From NCBI GenBank assembly GCA_025716855.1, contig JAIXMQ010000057.1, positions 114,707-178,706 of the forward strand: DNA of 64,000 nt, in the 5' to 3' direction. The notes under the pieces were generated by a model. That model ran no database searches and was not told where the DNA came from. It saw only the letters and a program-made list of their open reading frames with translations. Below, piece after piece: positions 35,909 to 48,170 of the stretch. Positions within the stretch are counted from its first letter, which is position 1, and every line of letters begins with the position of its first letter. Origin of the DNA: Pilaira anomala (Eukaryota > Mucoromycota > Mucoromycetes > Mucorales > Mucoraceae). Both the position numbers and the translations under genes were made by a program.

Positions 35909-36615
35909 ATGAGTAGTGAAATTAACTGTATAGCATTGATTGGAAAACAGGTACAAAACAACAAAGAAAAAAAAAAAAAGTTCTTTTTTTAACTGTAGTT
36001 ATTAACTTGTAATAGAATAATCCTTTGTTTATTAAAAATTTTAGTACTTCTCATCCTGACCTGAAATATCATTACATTGCACATACTTCAATTGATGTCA
36101 TTGAGGAAAGAGGTATTCTCGCGTTTAATTTATCTTTACAGTACCTTTTTTTTTTTTTTTTTTAACACCATTGCTATTCAGTTTCTAATGGACCAAAGAA
36201 TCTCGACTTGTACCTAGGTTTATTATATGCAATGGAAGACTTGGCAGTGTAAGAACAGAAATACCAATTCAAGATAATAATATCTGACAAGACTTCTATA
36301 ATTTAATAGGTATGGATATATAACAAATACACGAGTAAAGCTAGTAGTTGTAGTTTCTGTTACTGATGGCATTATTCGTGATGCTGATATGAAGGCGGTA
36401 ATTTAAAAAAAAAAACAGAAAAAAAAAAAAAAAAAAAAAAGTTACTTAAAAAGCACTTTCTTTAATAGTTATTTCGAAAAATTCATACAGCTTATGTATC
36501 TAACGTATGTAATCCTTTTTATAACGTTGATTCTCAAAAGTCGATTAATAGTAAAGTCTTTGCACGTTCTATTGAAACAATTGGTATCAATGCTAGAACC
36601 ACTTTAGAAATTTAA
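35909..36615 (+). CDS. TRAPP complex subunit TRAPPC2L (Tca17-like)
   Basis: Exons 35909-35950, 36016-36112, 36182-36248, 36310-36397 and 36469-36615 give 146 aa. The product reads MSSEINCIALIGKQNNPLF, then HPDLKYHYIAHTSIDVIEER, LDLYLGLLYAMEDLAVYGYI, VKLVVVV and CNPFYN. It aligns by eye along its whole length with sedlin-like longin-fold TRAPPC2L. Exon 2 starts at 36016 after a TAATAG acceptor; the later TTTTAG at 36043 would break the frame and remove NNPLF. TRAPPC2L/Tca17 helps assemble TRAPP, the guanine-nucleotide exchange and tethering complex for Rab1/Ypt1 and Rab11 at the Golgi. Its stop lies nine bases from the stop of the convergent MPC1 gene. Confidence 0.92.
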
Positions 36616-36624
36616 GTTTATTGT

Positions 36625-36722
36625 TTAAGATGTAGCAGCAAGATCGGTTGCGTTCTTTGCTTGTTCAGCCTTTTCTTTACCACCAAACCTAATAATAATA
36701 ATAAAACATATCAACTCATCTT

Positions 36723-36771
<49 letters not shown>

Positions 36772-37337
36772 CTTATTACTTACTTGTTGTAAACGGTATA
36801 ACGATACAATTGTACGGATTGAGCAACAGAGTTAGTTGCGTGACAAGCAAATAACAAATAGTTGACGGGCTTAACAGCCAAAGAAAAACGCATGAAGAGT
36901 GTAGAATAAATAATCATGGCTTTTTAAATAAAAATATTTATATAAGTTTCCCGGGATATAATGGAAAATGCTTTTTAACTTGTACCTGTAGTCATGTTTC
37001 CAGAAATCATGCTAGGATCCTTCTTAAGATCAGAGATAGCTGCAAGAGGAAGACCCCAGTTAGCAACAGGTCCCCAGAAATGCTATAGAAAAAGAGAAAC
37101 TGTTCAACTTGGTTGTTCTAATGTACCCCATTTTTTTTTTTAAAAATTATTTTCCCAACACGAAAAATTTAAACTTACAGTACTATATTAAACTTATATT
37201 GTTAGTTTCATTTTACCCACGCTATGTCCCTTTTTTTTTCTTTTTCTTTTGTTTTACCTCATAAAGTAATCTCTAGTTTCTTTGTTGGCGAATCTTTGAA
37301 GGAATCTGTTAGCGACAGGACCAGAAGCTTGTGACAT
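36625..37337 (-). CDS. MPC1: Mitochondrial pyruvate carrier subunit 1 (MPC1)
   Basis: Complement exons: 37337-37258, a 4-nt microexon 37182-37179, 37082 to near 36988, about 36919-36784, and a last exon from near 36690 to the stop at 36625. Together they give 126 aa. Conserved MPC1 text: [66 protein letters not shown]. The microexon supplies TACT; with the flanking AG and CAT it completes Ser-Thr of the invariant STHFWGP. Skipping it shifts the frame. MPC1 forms a heterodimer with MPC2/3 in the inner mitochondrial membrane and imports pyruvate. Two to three short hydrophobic helices are visible. Confidence 0.93.
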
Positions 37338-37613
37338 GATGGGTAAAAGCGGGTTAAAGATTGAAAGAAGGAAGAAAAAAAAAAAAAAAAAAATTATAAT
37401 TGAAGCTAATTTTTTGATTTATAATTCGCTCAAAATTTGATGACTCGTTTTTACTGTAATTTATGTTTTCTTATTTCAGAACTCCGGAAGTTGCTTAATC
37501 GTTATAAGATCAATGATAAGGCTTCTTTACTTCAATATGTAGATGAATATAGTTACCTATCAAGTCTTTAATTTGTCTCGTTAGCTTTTTATTTGCAATA
37601 TGTAACTTGGTAA

Positions 37614-37646
<33 letters not shown>

Positions 37647-39479
37647 CAACAATGCTTCGAGATAAATTTCTTATTAAAAGTTATTGTATCATGGTTACTG
37701 AAAGTATGCTGTTATAAACAAAAAATGCTTCCTTAACCAGATTATATATTACTTTTAGGATTGAAGAAAGCAAAAAGAGAGTTATCGGCAATTAATGAAT
37801 TTACGCCCTAGCTACTAGCCATTAACACAAAAAAAGTTGAATCTTGTTATATAACGTGAGAGATTTATTGGTAATCAATTACTGCCATCTTGAAAATTTA
37901 TCGGTTGCCTAGTGCATATACTTAATTTTGCTTTGAAGTGCTACAATTTCTATATGCCATTATGGATATATGTATGACATTTTTCTACGCTTGGTAGGAA
38001 ATCAGAAATGAAACTCCTTGTTAATGTGAATTTGCATTATTTATTTTTTTTTTTTGTTTTTATTATGGTTTCAAAAAAAAAAAAGGGATCCAAGCTTAGT
38101 CATTACACCAAAACCAATACCAATTTGTGTGGCGGCTCTGCGCCTTTTCAGACCAGCCAAAAAAGTAGTACTCTATATCTGGTTCAGACCATGACATATC
38201 AATGCAGGGAATACCCTGGAAGTCTTTCCAATCGAAACCTGCACATGACAGTGTTCGGAAAGCTTGGATGTAGAAAAAAAAAGACGCTTTTAATAGTTTT
38301 TGATGCCCACCCTTGATCAAATGAGCATGTAAGTCACGTGACAATTTTTTTTTTAAAAAAATTACCTCCAATAAACTTAGGCAGCTGAAACAAAAACTTG
38401 TTTTATGGATTATTTACTATTTGTTAAATTCTAAAGCAAGCTTTGAGAATTCAATACAGTAGTTATAGAGGCAATAAAGCACTTCTTGAAAAAAAAAAAA
38501 GAGAGCTTTGGCCTTGATGTATAACAGTAGTTGATATATTCTTCACATTTTTTTTTAAAAAAAATTAAAATGACCAAAACCAACATAATGAAGCGAATTA
38601 ATGTACTTTTTAAAAGGACACCTGAAAAAAAAAAAGAAGAACAACTACCTTATCCACCTGCACTTGAAAGTACATACATACAAGCTTACCAAGAAGACTT
38701 TAAAAGTATAGGTTCTTTTGCGGTAGTAAAAGAAAATGAGTTCATCTGAATGAGTAGTTTGAGCTCAGTTTTTATCTAATTTTTTTATTTAACTGATGAT
38801 ATAACAATAAAATATGGAGCATGAGATGATGCTTTAGTAATAGGTATTGAGCACACATATGAAAAATAAAAGTAAGGACCTCTCATCAAATGCACTTTAA
38901 AACGTGATGAATAAGAGAGCCTACTGTATTATGACACGTTTGTTGTAAATTCAATGAAAAGATTAATTGGTGGGAATTCAACCGAGGACAGAAGATCTGC
39001 TGTTGCGTCTGCAACAGAAAGCAAACCAAGTGCAAGGCTAGATTTAGATAAATGTGGTGTTATATTATGGGGGTGGTGACGCTATTGGGATCAAATGATT
39101 TGACAAATCCGGGCTTCATCCGATATAAATCATCATTTTTTTTAGCTCAACGTCATTGTTACATAAAAGCTAAACTTAGTAAAAAAAAAAAAAAGAGAGA
39201 GAGAGGGACCAGTTTATTTACTATTTAATTTGTACCTTATTTAATACGTAGCATGATGATTATACGTTTTTTCTATATTGAGACTCTTGACAATTGGATT
39301 ATCTTTTCAGACAGCAAAATATCATATGTGAAATATAAAAGTAGTTTGACCCCAAAAAATAGTTTAAGTGTCCGCTATTTTTCTAAAGCGCGTTGTGTAT
39401 ATAATTTTGTTTTTGTTTACTTTTTTTTTTTTTTTTTTTTTTTGTTCCTTTTCTATTTCAATTTATGTTTTTTTTATAA
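37338..39479. other. Gene-poor interval with possible mobile-element relics
   Basis: About 2.1 kb. It has A tracts at 37375-37393 and 37614-37645, and the palindrome GTCACGTGAC at 38333-38342. Two short stretches have protein-like composition but no intact frame: complement 38098-38235 and plus 38940-39083. The T23 at 39421-39443 lies just before the next start codon. Confidence 0.45.
38940..39083 (+). pseudogene. Coding relic of unknown repeat family
   Basis: Plus-strand reading TFVVNSMKRLIGGNSTEDRR, then SAVASATESKPSARLDLDKC, then GVILWGW and a stop. The composition is protein-like and unlike the surrounding AT spacer, but there is no start and the frame ends abruptly. I cannot name the family; a dead transposon fragment is the simplest guess. 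Confidence 0.3.
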
Positions 39480-39852
39480 ATGACTAAATACATTCCTGAA
39501 AAAAGTCTCAAAGGCTTACACCTCTACAAGTATGGTGGTGTAGATCACTCTCTTGTATCTAAATATGTATTGGGTCCTTATTGGAATAACCTTGTTAAAA
39601 TCTTTCCTTTGTGGGTTGCGTAAGTAAAAAAAAAAAAAAAAAAAAAAAGTATGGAATAATTCACTAATATGTTTTATACAGTCCCAATATGATTACTTTA
39701 TTAGGTTTGTTAACTATTGGTATCAATATCTGTACTTTATTCTATTATACCAGTACTCTTGGTGAATGTCCTAACTGGGTTTATACCAGGTAAATAAATA
39801 AATAAATATAAAAAAAAAGTGATATATGATGTTTAATTATTATACTTATAAA

Positions 39853-39889
<37 letters not shown>

Positions 39890-41043
39890 CTCTTTTTAGT
39901 TTCGGTATTGGTTTATTCATGTATCAATCATTGGATGCTATTGATGGTAAGCAAGCCAGACGTACACAAACTTCTGGTCCTTTAGGTGAATTATTCGATC
40001 ATGGTAAGTAAAAAGAGAACTGTTAAAAAGGAAAAAGTGATAGAGATTTTAAAGATTATACATGTTAGGTTGTGATGCTTTAAATACAACTTTGAGTTGT
40101 TTGACTTGGGCTTCATCTACTTACCTCGGTCAAAGCTGGTGGACAGTTGCATCATTAGTAGCTAGTCTCGGTAATTTTTATTTATCAACCTGGGAAGAAT
40201 ATCATACAGGCGTCTTGTTTTTAGGTCATTTTAGTGGTCCTGTGGAAGGTGTTTTGATGTTATGTGGTGTTCACCTGATTTCTGGTTATTTTGGTCCTGC
40301 TATTTGGATGGTTCGTGTAAATGAACTCTTTCCTTCTTCCATTTATGACCTTAATGAAATCACTCGACTTCTTGGTGCTCTTCAGTTAAATCATGTTCTT
40401 ATCATCCTTGGTGGTCTTGTTACCTTTTCCAACATTATCATGGCGTAAGTACATATGCAAATAGATATGCACGATTGTTATTCTTTTACTAACATATAAA
40501 ACAGTTTATATAATGTCATTCACGTCAAGCTTCACCCTACTGATATGTCGATGAAGGATAGATCTATTTTAAAAGCAACTCTTGGTCTTGTACCTTTTGT
40601 TAACATGTGTTTCTGGGGCTATAAATGGATGCGTCTTTGGCCTGATATTGTGTCGGATCATCTTGCTATCTTTATCCCCTTCTTTGGTTTAATCTTTGGT
40701 CACCAGGTTATGCTTATGATTACAGCACACGTAGCTAAATTGCGTTTCCCTTATTTTAATGTTCCTGTCAATGCTATGTTAATATCTGGTTATTTAATTG
40801 CTAAATTTGAAGACTTTATTCAAGAGTAAGTCTTAACATTTATACGGAAAAGACTTGTATTAACTAACATTTATTTCTAGATTTATTCCTATTGATCATA
40901 GATTAGTTCTTAAACTCTTTGTACTTTTAGCTGGTTATGCTTATTATGATTTGGCAACCGGTGTTATCCAACAAATCTGTACATATCTTGATATTGGATG
41001 CTTATACATTAAGAAGAAGCCCAATACTACCAAGAGCTCTTAA
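39480..41043 (+). CDS. Choline/ethanolamine phosphotransferase (CPT1/EPT1 family)
   Basis: Exons 39480-39619, 39682-39789, 39900-40003, 40069-40444, 40505-40825 and 40881-41043 give 403 aa, close to yeast Cpt1. The CDP-alcohol phosphatidyltransferase signature is complete: D98-G-x2-A-R-x8-G112-x3-D116-x3-D120, within [11 protein letters not shown] and GELFDHGCD. Before it is [15 protein letters not shown] text ([10 protein letters not shown]), typical of the family. About seven to eight hydrophobic segments follow. It transfers phosphocholine or phosphoethanolamine from the CDP form to diacylglycerol, making PC or PE in ER/Golgi membranes. Substrate preference cannot be read from sequence. 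The C-terminus is lysine-rich ([10 protein letters not shown]). It converges on RPN3 with about 90 bases between stops. Confidence 0.94.
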
Positions 41044-41135
41044 ACTTTTATATTATGTAAATAAATAAATAAATAAATAATAATAATAATTTTTTAAAAA
41101 AAAAAAGATATTTTTATTTAACAAAAAGAAAAATA

Positions 41136-42152
41136 CTAAAAGTCACCCATGTCATCATCTTCTTCCAAATCTCCCTCTGCAATTTCTTGAGCAAGTTCTC
41201 TTTCTCTTTCCCTTGCTTCTTCAGCACTTGCCAATTCCTTTCTATGTGCATCCATAGGGAAACGCATTGCCTTAACAGCATCGTTATGAAGATTCAAACA
41301 AAAGTTAATACGTTGATGATAAGCGTTTTGAGGTTCATTTGTGCTATAGATATCAACAATTTCTTTACTCTTCATGAATCCCTTTGAATGATCCAAAGTA
41401 GCATCAATAACACCATCACGAATAGCTTTTGCAACAATGAATTCTGCGTCTTCTTCACTGTCCAAATGAAGTTTAATGCAAATATCTCTCAATGAAATTT
41501 TGGAATAAGAAAGACTGATCATACGAATACCAGTCTTGATTACATTGTGACGTAAACGAAGGATCAAAGTATAAGTCTTGTCTTTCTTAAATACTGCGTC
41601 ATATTGAGCTAAAGCTTCTTGGAATTTGTTGAGATCACCAACACGAACAGCTATTTTTTTTTTAAATATATATATATATATATTAGTTTACTTAAATTAC
41701 ATATACATGCATATATATATATATATTATTATACCTTGAGTAATGGCAAGGTAAGGTACAAGAGCCTTCTTCAAAATAGGTTGTCTGAAAAGAGATCTTT
41801 CAGGAATTTCACCCATCAAAAGTTGAACGACAATAAAGAATTTGTTTGTAGTTTGTTGGAAACCAGCTGTGACATTATTTTGAGGAGCCTTTCTGATAGC
41901 TTGTGTCAAATAAGTGTGAGCAGAAGTGTAATCAAGTTGAAGTGCCTTAATACGTCCAAGATAATAAGCATAACGTGCAGCTTGATTATTTCCTGCCTTT
42001 TCAGGGAATGTACTCTTAGAAACAAGTTTATCAGCTTGATCATAAAGGTTATGAACGAAATAATTACGCAACAATAAGTTTAATAATGTCGCTTGCGTTT
42101 CATCGTCATGTCTTAAAGTAGCGGTTCTATATGCTGACAATTGAATTCTAAA

Positions 42153-42185
<33 letters not shown>

Positions 42186-42429
42186 CATGTTAGTTATCTC
42201 AACTCCTTTCTAAATCTTTCTTTCTTTCTTTCTCTCTCTCTCCTTACGGTCTAATTTCAGCAAGCTTGTCTGATAATTCGTAGAAACGACCGTGATAAAA
42301 GTATACACGAGCAGCAATTTGATCCATTGTTCTACGGTTCATAGCAGTCATTCTATCAACTGTTGTCTTTGCTAATTCAAGACCCTAATTATAAAATTGA
42401 ATTGAGTATAACTGTATTTCATTATCTGA

Positions 42430-42474
<45 letters not shown>

Positions 42475-43072
42475 TTTGCAATCTCATTCTTATCTAAAAG
42501 GTAAATCATAACATTCAAATGAAGATAGATGTCTACTTCAGGTAAAACTGATCCCTTCTTTTCGGCATCCTCTTCTGTTGAAGGTCTTTCTTTCTATTTT
42601 TTTTTTTTTTAAAAAAAAAGAGAGTCAGTAACCAAGAGAAAAAAAAATGTAATGGACTTACTTCGTTTAAATATTTCAAGAGTTCAGTCTTTTGTGAATC
42701 GTCTATAAAGCTGTTAAGTATTTATTTACAAGAATTCACGCGCGTAATCAATACTTACTAGGACCAAAGTAATCCGAGATCACTTGGGCGAGAATGTCAG
42801 AAGTTAAACGACGTCTAATAGAAGGTAAAGTTCTTAAAACACGTGTAGTAAATCTAGATTCAATAGTTTCTACAGCACGTTCCAATAATGTAAAGTTGCG
42901 CTTGATTTCTACAAAGGTGTCAAGAAAAGCTCATGGTTCTGTATAATTGTTTTTTTTTTTTACCTGAAATAGTTTCTTTTATAAGACGTTCTTGTTTAGC
43001 TTCTTCATCTTCAACAATCTCCATTGCCTCTGCTTGGTCATTATTATCTTGCTTTTGCTCTTTGGTTGCCAT
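41136..43072 (-). CDS. RPN3: 26S proteasome regulatory subunit Rpn3/PSMD3
   Basis: Multi-exon gene from ATG 43072 ([10 protein letters not shown], acidic N-terminus) to the stop at 41136. Recognisable blocks are [20 protein letters not shown] and [80 protein letters not shown] and a PCI domain ([20 protein letters not shown], then [20 protein letters not shown]). It ends in an acidic tail ([13 protein letters not shown]). Rpn3 is a horseshoe PCI subunit of the lid, next to Rpn7 and Rpn15/Sem1. It shares an upstream region of 239 bp with the divergent zinc-finger gene. I saw no PACE (GGTGGCAAA) element there; a TGACATCA site lies at about 43197. Confidence 0.96.
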
Positions 43073-43311
43073 TTTCTTTTACTTATATATATATGCTTTA
43101 TAACAATACAAAAAAAAAAAGGGAAAAAGAATAAAAATGTAATAAATCTATAAAGCGTTACTAAAAGTATTGCGCGTCCAAACGCTCGTGAATGAATGAC
43201 ATCATGAATTTGACTTTGGGCGGTTGTTTAATATGCGTTTCAAAAACAACAGTTTGAAAACCTGTCACCAAAAGAAGGTTTTTTTTATTTCTTCACCTGT
43301 TTTTTTTTACC
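43073..43311. promoter_or_regulatory. 239-bp bidirectional promoter of RPN3 and a zinc-finger gene
   Basis: The two start codons face away from each other. The region contains a CRE-like TGACATCA near 43197, a GC-richer block (43161-43225) unusual in the spacers, and T runs near the zinc-finger gene start. Confidence 0.55.
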
Positions 43312-43715
43312 ATGTTACCTCTATACGATGTTGACTTGGATACTCAAGCATACAATAGTAATATATATATATAAAAACAAACACATACCCTTTTTTTTTT
43401 ATTAATTTATAAAACTACTTTTTTTCTCAAAAATAGTTTTCCAACCTGTGAAATCTATTTTACCTTACGAATTACCAAAGTTATCAATAACAGTAGCAGA
43501 GATCCAACCAACAAAAGTAACGAAACCCGCAACATTTTCATTTAAAAAGCCTGAAGTTGATCTATACTGTAAAGCATGTAAAAAAAAGTTTAGTAACGAA
43601 CCTACTTTCACCAACCATTTGAAAAGTGCAAAGCATATCGCAAATGAAAAGAAAATGCAGCCTGCAAAAGCAGCACCTTCACCTAGAATTGCTGTCAATC
43701 CTCAAGTACAAGGTT

Positions 43716-43746
<31 letters not shown>

Positions 43747-44891
43747 AAATGAAATGTTTTCTTCCCAGAATATTCACATCTTAATTTTTATAGAGGCATT
43801 GGCTCAGTTAGAAAGAGCTCAAGATCCAAAATGTGATCCAACCATGTCTATCACTATCTATTGGAATCAAGCCCAAATACTTTTTGTATTAAAACGACCT
43901 CAGTATACTGAAAAAGCGTTAAAGTCATTAATTCAGCTCATATTATCTTCACCTACTACCACTTTTTCTTCTGCACAAATCACTTCATTTTTATATAACA
44001 GTCGTTTATCATTAGCACGATTATTATGTATTTATCAGAACCTGGATGAATCTAGATCGGTCTATTTAGATGCATTAGATGGTAAATGGAAATTAGAAAA
44101 GACTGAATTATTAAGTATTGCTCAGGTAAAAGTTTTAATAATAATAATAATAATAATAATAATCTAAATATGACATTGATAGAGATTACGTGAGTTTTCC
44201 ATCACTTCATTAATAACAGCATGTGATACATTAGCTACAAAATATTTAACTCGAGAAAGGACTCGAGTGAAACCAGCTCCTCAGATGACAGATATCAATA
44301 ATTCGATCACGACTATATTAAATGAAGCTGGTAATTTATTTGCACAAGAGAACGATACATTTAACACAATACCATCTGAACATATTGCTATTGTGCTTTA
44401 TGCAACATGTTCACTTGTATGTCAATATGATAAAGTAGAAGGTTTCACACCAAACGATTTTTATTCCATGATGAATCAAGTATACGAATCATTAGATGAC
44501 CTGACACATCACATGATCGAAATAAACTTGTTGGATAAAACAAATGCTTGGAATATATTCAATGCCTTATTATTATCAATTGAAATAGGTATGTATTTAA
44601 CTGACTCTTTTCTTTTTTTCTCCCTTTCTTAACTTCTTTGTGTTAGATGACCTTGTAAGAGCAAATAATATTTATAAAAACTTAAAACAAAATGAGGGAT
44701 ATTTATACCCAGATGTCAAACTTTTGTGTGACCTATGCGAAAGTAAATTGACATTAAACTATTACAACCTTCAGCATGATTTAAATTATATCAAGTTACT
44801 ATTGACTGAATCCAATGAGCCTTTGTTGATTAGAAATAGAACTCAAACGGATCAAATGTATACATTAGATCGTATTACTGATTTAATTTAA
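43312..44891 (+). CDS. U1-type C2H2 zinc-finger protein with helical C-terminus, unknown role
   Basis: Exons 43312-43357, 43437-43712, 43794-44125, 44183-44588 and 44647-44891 give 434 aa; all junctions are in frame with GT-AG ends. Near residues 60-85 is one finger CKACKKKFSNEPTFTNHLKS plus AKH, i.e. C-x2-C-x12-H-x5-H, the spacing of U1-like/zf-met fingers found in RNA-binding proteins. The remaining 300 residues look like repeated amphipathic helices (LAQLERAQ, YWNQAQILFVLKRPQYTEKA, RLSLARLLCIYQNLDESRSV, LDDLTHHMIEINLL), plausibly a TPR-like solenoid. No ortholog recognised. One possibility is an RNA-processing or ribosome-associated factor, but that is inference. Confidence 0.82.
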
Positions 44892-45687
44892 TACAGTTTT
44901 TATACCAAAAAAAAAAAAATAAAAAAAAAAAAAAAAAAGTATCATCAATGTATTCATATTCTTGATAGTTATAATCTCTTGTATGTAGTACTGAAAAATA
45001 TTCATACTTTATTTGAATGTCGAGCCAAGGATTTGTTGGGGGATTTAAAACATGTAGTAACATCAAATGTCTCTTTTTTAACAGCACAAAGCGTCAAAAA
45101 AAAGTAGGACAATGTACAAATGACACACAAACATACAATTTTAATTCAACATCTCTATTATTGACTAATTCGAAACATTTTGTACAGAAGAGATATCAAA
45201 TTCAAAGAGGTGTTAGCCAATAAGATCATCAGAAACCTAATTCCGAAGTCACGTGATTAAAAAATTTATATAAATACTTTATTCTTTTTTAATGTTTTAA
45301 AAAACATTTACTTGACCTTGACAAAAAAAAAATAAAATTTCATCAAAACATCTAAATTTTAACTTTAAAACACTCCTTTAGTATTCTAAGCATATAAATA
45401 AAAGTTTCAATAGAAAGTTTCGGGATATAGCTTCTACAAACCTGATAGTAAAATCACAAGATCTTGAGACTTTTCAATTGCTTAAAAAAAAAAAAAATAA
45501 CGGCTGCTTCACACGAGTTCAGTGTCGCATTGGAAATATACTTGACTTGATTTGATATTAGACGATTGTTTACATAAGGGTACAACTATTAACTATTATT
45601 GTATTTATTTCAGAAAAGAAACCATATATGTATGAAAAATAATAAGGAACAGTTACATATTATGATAGATGTAATCTAGTTTTTTTT
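44892..45687. other. 3'-3' spacer between convergent genes
   Basis: About 800 bp with A tracts (44908-44938) and a CACGTG at 45250-45255. Short frames here lack protein character. No gene seen. Confidence 0.5.
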
Positions 45688-47624
45688 TTAAAAATCAATC
45701 AAAGGAACAGCGGCAGGGCTTAATTCTACGCTACTCTTAAAGTCAATGACGTTTGTAATGATCCTGTTTCCTTCAGGAAGTTTAGTGTGATCTCTTGTGT
45801 TGATACTAGTGCTTGTAGAAACAGAAGCTTCAGGTACTTTACCATCCACCATGGATAATCTGCGAGCAATCTTTTGATTATCGACAGAAACAAAAGAACC
45901 ATCAGAATTATCAGATTCACGCATAGCAAGAACCAATTTAGCCATTAAAGACTCAATTTCAACTTCATCAGCCTTACTTTCATCAGATAATAAGTTACGG
46001 AGATTAGCTTCAATACTAGCTTCACCAGCATCACCCTTTTCAACAGCAGATCTAACATCGTCAATACTAAGACGAGTAACACCTTGAGAAACAAGACATG
46101 TATGCAATGATTCGATATTGACCTTGAACTTGGGAGTAGAAACCTTTTGTGATTGAATATGTACAGATAATTTACGAATAGAAGGTGATTGAGGATCAAT
46201 ATATTCAGTCATGAAATCCAATAAATCATCCTTTTCAATCATTTTTAATTCTTTGATATCAGTTTCTACTTGATCAAATTCATAATAGCCAGAATGAATA
46301 TGAGTCCAATATTTACCACCTTCTTGTCCTAAATTCTTATCCTTTTCTAACTTTTTAGAGATTAAAGATTGTACTTGAGCCTTATATTCTTCAGGTGTCA
46401 TCTTTTCAACAATTGATCTAAGCTTTATCAAGAATTCTTCAATACGATTCTCAAGATAAATTGTATCACGTTCACTTTGTAAAATAAAACGCATACCCAT
46501 AGATCCAGTTTGTTTACGAACACCACTGAATACCAAGTATCCCAATTGCTCCTTTGTACGTAATTGATCAAAGCAAGGCTCTTGTGCAATTTGTGCCAAC
46601 AAACTAAGCTTAGCACGAAGAGCAGTTTGAGTAACATTTCCTACTTGAATAAGGTATTCGATACCCGAGTTGACATTATTAGGATCTTCTACATCACGTT
46701 TATAAACCCATTTTGTTCCTTCAGGAAGTACCAAACTATGATGACCGTTTAATTGACTAGGTAATAATTCCTTAGGTTTCAAGACATCAAGAGCATCTTT
46801 GAGCATTTTTTGTGCATCTTCTTTGAATAAGTTACCATGAACAAGTGCTTCGACGTGTAATTGAGATAAAATGGTAGGATAAAATGCCTGAATATCTTCT
46901 GCAGTTATATGATCTAATTCCTTTAATTTTTCTGAATTAGTCCACATTTTGTCTTGAGTAAGGTAAGAAAGGTAATAGAGTGCATGTTGATAAGGAGGTT
47001 CTAATGAGAAGTTCTTATATGATCTACGAAGTTGATCCTTGAGTAACTTGAATCGTTCTGGATCTACTTGGAAATCACGCATCTTTTGAATCACTTTTTC
47101 AAGTAAAACAGGAAGTTTATCATTATAACCACCAATAGCAAGCTAATTTTTTATCAGTTTAAATGTATATATATATATAATATTTTGATATGTGTGTATT
47201 GTACTCACCAACATGCCTTCTAATTGATTCTCAATATTATAACATAATCCAGCAACTTCAGCATCATAAGCATATTCATTGAGTGAATCTTTTAATAAAT
47301 CAGTATACAATCTAGTCTTTACGCAATTGGTAGGTGTAGCATAAGCTAAAGGAGATCTGAATAAAATCCAAACATTGGCTCTAGGAACCCAAAAAGTGTC
47401 ATCTTTCTTGTGCCACAAACGAAGCATAGGTGTGTTTTCAATCAATTCAGGTCTTTTTGCTGGTGTAGTAACTTCTTTTTTATGAGTTTCAAAATTGGTA
47501 GGAATGAAAGCGTTTGTATCAGGTAAAACTAAAGCATCATCTTGTTCAAGATTTTGTAAAGACTATATTAAAATAAATAAATTAAAAAGGCTGTTAGTAA
47601 ATAATCACTCCAAACAATTCTATC

Positions 47625-47659
<35 letters not shown>

Positions 47660-48135
47660 TCAATCAACTTTTCATCAAAGCCATGTACACTATATTCTGT
47701 ACCATACCATCTTTCCTTTTCAGTATATTCGACGCCATTAGGAGGAGTTTGACTAGCCAACATGATACGAAAGTTATCAGGACGAATCCATTCAAGATTT
47801 TCATTAATTAATTCAGGATCATATTCACGAATCAGACTAGGACCGCTTAAGACGTAAGCAGAAGGATAACCATGTTGCATTAATCCGGCTAAACGAGAAG
47901 TATATTGAGATGGAGGATATTTTTCTTTAAATCTAAACGCAAGTGATGCAAGCGATTGAACTTCCTCAAAGATACGCTTTTGTACACCATCTTTCTTTAA
48001 GAGATCGATATATTTAAATACAGTAAGGATAACATCTTGATAATGTGCTATTGTAAAATAAAAAAATAAAGTGTGTGAGATTATATAATATCTATATAAA
48101 TAATCACACACGTGTTGAATGTGTACACATGTAAC

Positions 48136-48170
<35 letters not shown>

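Noticed and set aside
36016..36044. TRAPPC2L exon 2 starting at the TTTTAG near 36044
   Set aside because: It breaks the frame; the upstream TAATAG acceptor keeps frame and adds the conserved NNPLF segment.
38008..38316. 102-codon plus-strand frame
   Set aside because: Contains F and K runs from homopolymers; the opposite strand looks at least as protein-like; no support for a gene.
44875..45087. 70-codon minus-strand frame after the zinc-finger gene
   Set aside because: Poly-Phe from an A tract and overlap with a real stop region; no protein signal.
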